DNA of 64,000 nt, from positions 62,001 to 126,000 of the forward strand of contig CANQHN010000001.1 of NCBI GenBank assembly GCA_947623745.1, in the 5' to 3' direction. The translations under genes and the position numbers were made by a program. The stretch comes from an uncultured Oscillospiraceae bacterium. GTDB lineage: Bacteria > Bacillota > Clostridia > Oscillospirales > Oscillospiraceae. Positions 35,838 through 43,062 of the stretch are shown piece after piece. The notes under the pieces were generated by a model, which was given only the letters and a program-made list of their open reading frames with translations, was not told the DNA's origin and searched no databases. Each line of letters begins with the position of its first letter. Position 1 is the first letter of the stretch.

Positions 35838-35911
35838 ACCTTCTGCACCTCTTTCCCTGAACGGTCCCGTGTCCTGACCTTCAAAGGATCACGTCACCAT
35901 TCGCTTCGATC

Positions 35912-37096
35912 TCATAGGACACCGTTCAGCGCCTCTCTGCGCCCCCTCCGGTGGGCCTTTCGTTCCTGCGGAGTCGTTCTCACAAGCTTGCCTGTGGCGG
36001 CGTTCAAGCTGTCTTCCACGAGTTCGCGGTCCTTCTGGAATGTCGCGCTGGCCTGCCTGTAGTTATTCACCAGATTGCTGTCCAGCGCGTTTCCTCCCTG
36101 GGTGAGGAAAGAGTGCTTATCCAGCATTGCGTCGAGAGACCACCTGAGCTGGTTGTCCGACTGTGCCCCGGCGTAAGCGTTGGCCCGGGTCTTGAAATCC
36201 TCGCTGACGAGGTCCTGATAGCCCCCCAGGCTCTGCGTCATCTGGCTCATATCGTTTCCGATATACTGGGCGATCGCTCCCTTATCGTCGCCCAGGAATA
36301 CCCGCAGGAGCTCGTCCTGCTCCGCTTTTTTCTCCTCCGTGTCCCCACCTATGCGGGAAAGCTTGGCCATCACGTAGTCGCGGTAGCCCCTTGACAGCAG
36401 TTCGACCCCGAGGCCGAACGGCCCCATCATTGTCATCAGTGAACCGGACCGCCCGGTCTGATTCGGGTTTGCAGTTACGTACCGCTGGAGGGCATCCTCT
36501 ACACCCGGATCTTTACTTTTATCCTTGATCTCACCCGCACTCAGGGCATCTTTTGCGATGTCCTTTTTCTTCTTGGCCTGGGCCACCCCGGCGGCGGAGG
36601 CGGGCACCGCGCTGGCGCTGAGGGGACTCACCGGGCCGGTGTAGACGCTCTCCCCCTGGGCGGCCAGCATCCCCTGCCGGTCGGCCTGGGCCTCCAGGCC
36701 CGCGTCCGCCAGAAAGCCCCGGCCGGCGCTCTCGCCCCGGGCCCGACTGACCACGTGGGACAGCTCATGGCCCAGCAGGGCCTGCCCGGCGGTGCTGGTC
36801 AAGTCCAGCTGCCCCGGCGCGAAGGCCACGTTGGACCCCATGGTCATAGCCTCCGCCCCCGCGTCAGCCACCGTCTGGCTCTCGTAGAGCTTCACGCCGG
36901 AGAAGTCCGCCCCGAAAGACGCCTCCATCTTCTCCCGGATGGCGTCAGGCAGGTCCACCCGGCGGCCCATCTGCTCTGTGCTGGGCATAGTCCCAGCGGC
37001 CAGCTCCTGCATGGACGGACCGGGGACGCTGGTTTCAAATTTCTGTTCCGCCGGGGCGTCCTGCACCCTGCGGCGGGCCTGATAGATCTGGGACAT
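35912..37096 (-). CDS. eCIS-core array protein 4
   Basis: Core + hinge; FLGDDKGAIAQYIGND..SEDFKTRANAY; RKAHRRGRREAL. Confidence 0.88.
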   Translation of the reverse strand: MSQIYQARRRVQDAPAEQKFETSVPGPSMQELAAGTMPSTEQMGRRVDLPDAIREKMEASFGADFSGVKLYESQTVADAGAEAMTMGSNVAFAPGQLDLTSTAGQALLGHELSHVVSRARGESAGRGFLADAGLEAQADRQGMLAAQGESVYTGPVSPLSASAVPASAAGVAQAKKKKDIAKDALSAGEIKDKSKDPGVEDALQRYVTANPNQTGRSGSLMTMMGPFGLGVELLSRGYRDYVMAKLSRIGGDTEEKKAEQDELLRVFLGDDKGAIAQYIGNDMSQMTQSLGGYQDLVSEDFKTRANAYAGAQSDNQLRWSLDAMLDKHSFLTQGGNALDSNLVNNYRQASATFQKDRELVEDSLNAATGKLVRTTPQERKAHRRGRREALNGVL

Positions 37097-37167
37097 CCGT
37101 ATTCCACCTTTCGCTGCGCTTAGGCTGATGGCTTACCGACAGGGAGAAGAAATCATCGCCATCATAA

Positions 37168-37887
37168 TCATGCCCATTCATCATAATCATCAATAATCCT
37201 TATAGAAGTAGGTCTATTCATCCTGTCAAAGTCCAGCCATTGGTCGATGGCCTCTCTCCGCTTGAAGGGATGCCAAAACGCGGAGGGAAGCTTCTTATTT
37301 TCCCCTTCGCCATACTCGTTAGCTACTTGCTCGGCTCGCGCTACCTCCTCATCGGTGTGCTTCGCGGCCTGCATGGGCCCCGCGGCGGAGGCAGGCACCG
37401 CGCTGGCGCTCAGCGGCGCCACCGGGCCGGAATAGGCGCTCTCCCCCTGGGCGGCCAGCATCCCCTGCCGGTCGGCCTGAGCCTCCAGGCCGGGATCCGC
37501 CAAAAAGCCACGGCCGGCGCTCTCGCCCCGGGCCTGACTGACCACGTGGGACAGCTCGTGCCCCAGAAGGGCCTGCCCGGAGGTGCTGGTCAGGTCCAGC
37601 TGCCCGGGCGCAAAGGCCACATTTGACCCCATGGTCATGGCCTCCGCCCCCGCGTCGGCCACCGTCTGGGATTCGTAGAGCTTCACCCCGGAGAAATCCG
37701 CCCCGAAGGAGGCCTCCATCTTCTCCCGGATGGCGTCAGGCAGGTCCACCCGATGGCCCATCTGCTCTGTGCTGGGCATAGCGCCCGCGGCCAGCTCCTG
37801 GATGGAGGGGCCGGGGACGCTGGTTTCAAATTTCTGCTCCGCCGGGGCGTCCTGCGCCCTGCGGCGGGCCTGATAGATCTGTGACAT
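37168..37887 (-). CDS. eCIS-core array protein 3, short/truncated C-terminus
   Basis: Core + hinge; ends about 40 aa after LPSAFWHPFKR motif shared with the 34461 gene. Confidence 0.8.
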   Translation of the reverse strand: MSQIYQARRRAQDAPAEQKFETSVPGPSIQELAAGAMPSTEQMGHRVDLPDAIREKMEASFGADFSGVKLYESQTVADAGAEAMTMGSNVAFAPGQLDLTSTSGQALLGHELSHVVSQARGESAGRGFLADPGLEAQADRQGMLAAQGESAYSGPVAPLSASAVPASAAGPMQAAKHTDEEVARAEQVANEYGEGENKKLPSAFWHPFKRREAIDQWLDFDRMNRPTSIRIIDDYDEWA

Positions 37888-37909
37888 ATCCGTTCCTCCC
37901 CATTCGATC

Positions 37910-39160
37910 TCAATGGCCGCCCCTGCGGTTTCTCCAGTACTGTTCCTCCGTCCTGTTGTAAGCGCTCCGCCCTGCTGCATAGGTTTCGTCGGAGCCCATC
38001 ATCTGCAGGGCCGTGGCCGTGACGTGAGCGTTACTGATATCTCTGTTGTACTGGTTCGCCTCGAACGCATCCAGCTCCTCCTGGGTCAGCTTTCCCTCGC
38101 CCACCAGCTGGCTCCGGTCGAAGTCGGGATTGAATATCACCTCGGCGATATCCGCCTGATGCATGCCGACCAGTGCGTCGTCGCCGTAGGCTTTCAGCAT
38201 TTCCGCGGGATCATTCGACAGGATGCGATCCTGCTGGACCTGGCCGTACCGTCTGATATCCTCGATGAGGTAGGGGGCGAGATCCGCGTCGGTCCCACTC
38301 CTGCTGAAAGCCCTCAGTATGTCCTGCTGCTCCTGCTCACCCCTGTTCAGCAAACCGGTTTCCAGGTACCGGGTCGCATATCTGGCTCTGCTGGCATAAG
38401 CTTCTTTGCTCCCCGCAAACCTCTCCGCGGCGTCACTATAGGCTTTTCTCGCGGCCTGCATCTGCCCGTTGGCCCGGCCTATGGCGTCCGCGGCCAGGCC
38501 CGCCACCCTCATGCGTTCATCCCGTTTGCCCAGATACTCCTGCTTGGCCCGGCCGCGCTGGATGAAGTGCAGAGGGCTGGGCAGCTGCTTGCCCTCCAGG
38601 GCGGCCTCCTTCTCCGCCTCCACGGTGGACTCCTTCGCGGCCTGCATGGGCCCGGCGGCGGAGGCGGGCACCGCGCTGGCGCTCAGGGGCGTCACCGGCC
38701 CGGTGTAGACGCTCTCCCCCTGGGCTGCCAGGGCCCCCTGCCGGTCGGCCTGGGCCTCCAGCCCCGCGTCGGCCAGGAACCCCTGCCCGGCGCTCTCGCC
38801 CCGGGCCTGGCTGACCACGTGGGACAGCTCGTGGCCCAGCAGGGCCTGCCCGGAGGTGGAGGCCAGGTCCAGCTGCCCCGGCGCGAAGGCCACATTGGAC
38901 CCCATGGTCATGGCGTTGGCCCCGGCGTCGGCCACCGTCTGGCTCTCATATAGCTTTACGCCGGAGAAGTCGGCTCCGAAGGAGGCCTCCATCTTCTCCC
39001 GGATGGCGTCGGGCAGGTCCACCCGGTGGCCCATCTGCTCGGTGGAGGGCATGGCGCCGGCCGCCAGCTCCTGGATGGAGGGGCCGGGGACGCTGGTTCC
39101 AAATTTTTGCTCCGCCGGGGCCTGCTGGGCCCTGCGGCGGGCCTGATAGGTCTGGGACAT
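37910..39160 (-). CDS. eCIS-core array protein 2
   Basis: Core + hinge; LPSPLHFIQRGRA junction; ends NRTEEQYWRNRRGGH. Confidence 0.88.
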   Translation of the reverse strand: MSQTYQARRRAQQAPAEQKFGTSVPGPSIQELAAGAMPSTEQMGHRVDLPDAIREKMEASFGADFSGVKLYESQTVADAGANAMTMGSNVAFAPGQLDLASTSGQALLGHELSHVVSQARGESAGQGFLADAGLEAQADRQGALAAQGESVYTGPVTPLSASAVPASAAGPMQAAKESTVEAEKEAALEGKQLPSPLHFIQRGRAKQEYLGKRDERMRVAGLAADAIGRANGQMQAARKAYSDAAERFAGSKEAYASRARYATRYLETGLLNRGEQEQQDILRAFSRSGTDADLAPYLIEDIRRYGQVQQDRILSNDPAEMLKAYGDDALVGMHQADIAEVIFNPDFDRSQLVGEGKLTQEELDAFEANQYNRDISNAHVTATALQMMGSDETYAAGRSAYNRTEEQYWRNRRGGH

Positions 39161-39268
39161 AGGTTTTCAGCCTCTCCTTTCCAGCGGTCCTGCTGAGTTT
39201 TCTTATCTGCTATGGGTCGATCGCACCTTCGGGCCGGTCTCTATGGCACCCTGCGGCGGGGCCGGCCG

Positions 39269-40147
39269 TCATGACAGGCCGGGCCACTGGGACAGGGCCC
39301 GCCTGCGCCGCTGGGCGTTGCGGGCGCGGATGCTGTCCATAGAGAAGGCCGAGCCTTCTAACATCTCCCGCTCGCTCGGGTTGAGGGTCTGGCTGGCCAG
39401 ATAGCTGGCGTCCGCGTTGGCCGCGCTCAGGTTCCGCTGGTTTTGCACAGACTGGGCAAACTCCTCGTCCCCCATCCCCCGGCTGCGCTGGATGGCGCCG
39501 CGCATGGCCTCGTCCCCCAGGACGGTGCTGACGTAGTTCAGGCTCTGGAGGGTGCGGTTATGCCGGGCCTGCGCGGCAAAGACGTCCGCGTCTCTGCTGG
39601 CGGCCAGGCTGGAGAAATCGGTGTTGTCCACCCGGTCCATAAACTGGCCGAAATATCCGGCGATGCCGGCGGTATCCTCCTGCCGGCCGCCTATGCCGCT
39701 GGCCATCGCCGCGAACATCCGGTCCTGCTCCGCCTCGGAGTCCAGACCGGGCAGCTGGAGCTGGAGAAAGTGGCCCCGGGACTCCAGGCTGCTGTTTCCG
39801 TTGAAAAAGTAGTTATACACATCCTCGTCGCTGAACCCGCGCCCAGCCTCGCTCTGTAAAAACCGGCCCCGGGCAGCCGCGTAGATTCGGTTATCCTCTT
39901 GCTCCTGGCTCTCGATGTCCCGCGCGGACTGCTGGGCGGCCGTCCTGGCCCGCCGCTCCTTCTTGCTGGCCTGCATGGGCCCCGCCGCGCTGGCCGGCAC
40001 GGCGCTGGCACTCAGGGGCGACGCGCCCACAGGGCCGGGGGCGCTCCAGCCGTCCTGACTCACGGACCGGGGCATATAGGCAGACTCGCTCTCCGGCTGG
40101 GCCGCGGGGGCCTGCCCCACCCTTTGGCGGTCCTGATAGGTCTGCAC
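39269..40147 (-). CDS. Core-less array paralog (array protein 1): leader + hinge + variable C-terminus, DUF4157-like core absent
   Basis: GTG start (VQTYQDRQRVGQAPAAQ) like MSQTYQARRRAQDAPAEQ; GPVGASPLSASAVPASAAGPMQASK hinge follows directly; no HExxH. Confidence 0.8.
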   Translation of the reverse strand: MQTYQDRQRVGQAPAAQPESESAYMPRSVSQDGWSAPGPVGASPLSASAVPASAAGPMQASKKERRARTAAQQSARDIESQEQEDNRIYAAARGRFLQSEAGRGFSDEDVYNYFFNGNSSLESRGHFLQLQLPGLDSEAEQDRMFAAMASGIGGRQEDTAGIAGYFGQFMDRVDNTDFSSLAASRDADVFAAQARHNRTLQSLNYVSTVLGDEAMRGAIQRSRGMGDEEFAQSVQNQRNLSAANADASYLASQTLNPSEREMLEGSAFSMDSIRARNAQRRRRALSQWPGLS

Positions 40148-40203
40148 AGAAACTCCCCCCTCACACGTCCGGCGGGCGTCCCGCCGTCTGCCGGCCCGCG
40201 CCG

Positions 40204-41106
40204 TTACGGCGCGCTCTTCTCTTTTTGGGGCTCCAGGAGGAAGGTGCAGATGTGCTCCTCGTACACCTGGTACTTGTCCCCCATCAGGGACAGGCCCAGC
40301 TGCGCCGTGTGCTCGTTGACGGCGGAGAAATAGAAGGGGAAATCCCCGCCCCGCCAGTACCAGCACCGGCTGCCCAGCTCCCGCATCATCGTCAGGAAAT
40401 CGGAGCCCCTGGAGCCCTCCCGCCGGGCGGCGGCCAGCAGCACGAACCCGCCGTCGGTGCTCTCCTCCGCCAGCAGGTAGGCGCGCACTTTTCCCTCCCG
40501 GACCACGGCCACCGACAGGTCAGGGACGGCCCTGTCCTTCAGCAGCTTCCAGGATAAAACATAGGGGATGTCCTCCGCCTGTTCCAGCTCGGCCAGGGCC
40601 TCCGGGGACAGCTGGAAGAAGGGGACGATCTCCGCCGGCGTCTTGTACCGGGGGGTGAGGCAGATCCCCAGGAGGGGATGGTCGTGGAAATCTCTGGAGT
40701 CGGCCCGGTAGCTCACGGCCCGGAACCGGGGCGGCGTGGCCCCCGCCTTCTCCATCAGCGCGTCCATCGCGGTCAGGTCCCTGTCCAGCAGGGCGTAGTC
40801 GGCGGTGAGCAGGGGGATCTCCCGCTCCCGCAGCGTCTGGCACAGCGCGTTCAGCAGGAAGAGGCCCACGCCCTGCCGCCGGGCGGCCTCGTCCACAAAC
40901 AGATCGGTGAGAGCCGCCTCCCCGTCCTCGCTCAGCCGGGCGGCGATCGCCCCCAGGGCGTACCGGCCGGACACCGCCCCCAGGGCCAGAATGGACTTCC
41001 CCCCCTGCTGGACGGCGGCCGCGGTAGCGGGAAGCAGATAGGGCCGGAAGCCGGGCAGCTCCCGCCGGTCCAGGGTCCTCGCCTGCATCTCCATCTCAGT
41101 TCCCAC
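40204..41106 (-). CDS. GNAT-type N-acetyltransferase, first gene of array operon
   Basis: ALTDLFVDEAARRQGVGLFLLNALCQTLRE (GNAT motif A). Confidence 0.75.
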   Translation of the reverse strand: MGTEMEMQARTLDRRELPGFRPYLLPATAAAVQQGGKSILALGAVSGRYALGAIAARLSEDGEAALTDLFVDEAARRQGVGLFLLNALCQTLREREIPLLTADYALLDRDLTAMDALMEKAGATPPRFRAVSYRADSRDFHDHPLLGICLTPRYKTPAEIVPFFQLSPEALAELEQAEDIPYVLSWKLLKDRAVPDLSVAVVREGKVRAYLLAEESTDGGFVLLAAARREGSRGSDFLTMMRELGSRCWYWRGGDFPFYFSAVNEHTAQLGLSLMGDKYQVYEEHICTFLLEPQKEKSAP

Positions 41107-41316
41107 CTCTCCCTAGTATCCTACATGATGAAGTATACCGTAACCCCAGAAAATCTCAATCAATCCGGCACGAAATCCCCCCATCTTTCCCGAACGGGGG
41201 CCGCTGAAATGGGGGCCCCGCCGCCCCTCTCCGCCCGGCTGTGCAAAGGGGCTGTCCCCGTGCCGCGGGCCGGGGCACACCCCCCGCAAAAGGTTATTTT
41301 TGACTTTTTTGCCGTA

Positions 41317-41345
41317 TTGCTTTTTCCAGCGCCGGGTGTTATATT
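41317..41345 (+). promoter_or_regulatory. Candidate promoter TTGCTT-17-TATATT for acyltransferase/STAS/SpoIIE operon
   Basis: Hexamers and 17-bp spacing in divergent intergenic region. Confidence 0.5.
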
Positions 41346-41417
41346 GAATCTGTATGGAAACCGGTCCGGAGGGGTCCGGAACAGGGTGCCCCGGAGCGTG
41401 ATTTGAAGGAGGAGAGC

Positions 41418-42719
41418 ATGGGAAGAACAAAGCTTGCGCCGGTGAGCCTGGCCATGTTTTACGGGGCGAACCGGAACTTTGCCAATGCGTTCAGTGTGCG
41501 GGTCACGCTGAAAAATCCCATCGAGCCGGAGCCGCTGCGCCGGGCTCTGGACAAGGCCATGACCCGCTACCCCTATTTCTCCGTGCGCCTGCGCGCCACG
41601 GAGAGGGAGCTGTACTTAGAGGACAACCCCCTGCCGGTTTCTCTGGTAAAGGGCCCTGTCCCCGCCCGCCTGAACACGGAGCAGTCCAACTACCACCTGG
41701 TGGGGGTCAGCTATGAGCGCACCAGCATCATCTTTGGGGCGTTCCACGCCCTCACCGACGGGGCCGGCGCGTTCCACTGGATCAAGACGGTGCTGTACTA
41801 CTACCTGTGCGAGACCGAGGGGCGGACCCTGGACCCGGCGGGCGTCCGGCTGGCCGGGGAGGAGATCCCCGCCGGCGAGCTGGAGGACCCCTTCCCCGCC
41901 CAGGTCCCGTCGGACGAGGAGCCGCTGGGCGTCCCTCGCTCCGGCAAAGCATTCTGCATCACAGACCACACCGGCATCGGGAAACAGATGTGCTGGCACA
42001 TCCGCATCGGCGAGACCTCTTTCATGAAGTACACCCGCACCCAGGACGGCAGCCCCGCCACCATCACCTCCGCCTTCATGGCCAAGGCCCTGCAGAGCCT
42101 CCACCCCGACGCGGCGGAGCCGGTGGTGTGCGGCATGGCCCACAACATCCGGGACGTCATCCGCAAGCCCCTGGCCCACCAGAGCATGGTGGCCCTGATC
42201 CTGCTGCGCTATCCCGCCTCCCTGCGGGACGCCGACCTGATGCGCCTTGCCACCTGCAGCCGGGGTATGGTGATGCTCCAGAGCCAGCCGGAGAACGTGT
42301 GGAACGTGGTCCGGGAGCAGTTGGAGCTGGAGAAGGCCCTGGAGCCCCTGTCGCTGGAGGAGCGTTTCGCCCTGCTCCGGCCCCAGGTCACCGGGGCGCG
42401 CACCGGCATCGGCAACCTGCCCGCGCCGTACCCCGTCACCTTCAAGGTCAGCTATGTGGGCCGCACCGACTGGGGCAGCATGGCCCCCATGATCGAGTCG
42501 GTACACTGCTCCGTCACCACCGACGGCAGCGGCGTCGCCATTGAGATCAACACCTGCAACGGCTACTTCGACTACTGCTTCATGCAGGAGTTCGAGGACG
42601 ACACCTATGTGCGCCGGTTCGTGGACGTCCTGGAGGAGGAGGGGATCTACTGCACCGTCAGCGGCCCCTATCCCGTCCACGTGCCGGGCATGCGCCTGCC
42701 GGACGAGCCGGAGGGCTGA
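41418..42719 (+). CDS. Condensation-fold acyltransferase (alcohol acetyltransferase-like)
   Basis: FHALTDGAGAFHW (HxxxDG variant), RRALDKAMTRYPYFSVRL; RBS GGAGGAG. Confidence 0.7.
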   Translation: MGRTKLAPVSLAMFYGANRNFANAFSVRVTLKNPIEPEPLRRALDKAMTRYPYFSVRLRATERELYLEDNPLPVSLVKGPVPARLNTEQSNYHLVGVSYERTSIIFGAFHALTDGAGAFHWIKTVLYYYLCETEGRTLDPAGVRLAGEEIPAGELEDPFPAQVPSDEEPLGVPRSGKAFCITDHTGIGKQMCWHIRIGETSFMKYTRTQDGSPATITSAFMAKALQSLHPDAAEPVVCGMAHNIRDVIRKPLAHQSMVALILLRYPASLRDADLMRLATCSRGMVMLQSQPENVWNVVREQLELEKALEPLSLEERFALLRPQVTGARTGIGNLPAPYPVTFKVSYVGRTDWGSMAPMIESVHCSVTTDGSGVAIEINTCNGYFDYCFMQEFEDDTYVRRFVDVLEEEGIYCTVSGPYPVHVPGMRLPDEPEG

Positions 42720-42758
42720 CAGGACCCTGCAAAAAATGCGAACAAGGAGGAACGACCT

Positions 42759-43055
42759 ATGACCATCACCAAGAACCAGGACGGCAGCAGCCTGAAGCTG
42801 GCCGTGGAGGGGCGGCTGGACACCACCACCGCGCCGGAGCTGGACGCGGAGCTGAAGAACAGCCTCCCCAGCGTGAAGCAGCTGGAGCTGGACTTCGCCG
42901 GGCTGGAGTACCTGTCCTCGGCGGGACTGCGGGTCCTGCTCAGCACCCAGAAGGTCATGAACCGCCAGGGGACCATGAAGCTGACCCATGTGAATGAGAC
43001 GATCATGGAGATCTTTGAGGTCACGGGCTTTGTGGATATCCTGACCATCGAGTGA
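42759..43055 (+). CDS. STAS-domain anti-anti-sigma factor
   Basis: LAVEGRLDTTTAPELDAEL..LELDFAGLEYLSSAGLRVLLSTQKVM. Confidence 0.92.
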   Translation: MTITKNQDGSSLKLAVEGRLDTTTAPELDAELKNSLPSVKQLELDFAGLEYLSSAGLRVLLSTQKVMNRQGTMKLTHVNETIMEIFEVTGFVDILTIE

Positions 43056-43062
43056 GCGCACC

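Larger units (their letters stand above)
28540..39160 (-). repeat. Nine near-identical approx. 550-570-bp DNA repeats at the 5' ends of the array genes (gene starts 29072, 30683, 31887, 33181, 34379, 35837, 37096, 37887, 39160)
   Basis: Protein N-termini (approx. 190 aa) nearly identical, and the DNA visibly conserved, e.g. ...GGACCCCATGGTCAT(G/A)GC... Confidence 0.9.

Noticed and set aside
33252-39160. Plus-strand ORFs repeated in each array gene (e.g. MLVRSSCPGAKATLDPMV..., GQLMPQQGLPGGAGQVQL...)
   Set aside because: They recur only because the sense-strand core is repeated; shadow ORFs, not a second gene family
28540-39160. Possible CRISPR-like or DGR-like repeat array
   Set aside because: Repeats are approx. 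550 bp in-frame gene 5' modules, not short direct repeats with spacers; no Cas or reverse-transcriptase gene in the window
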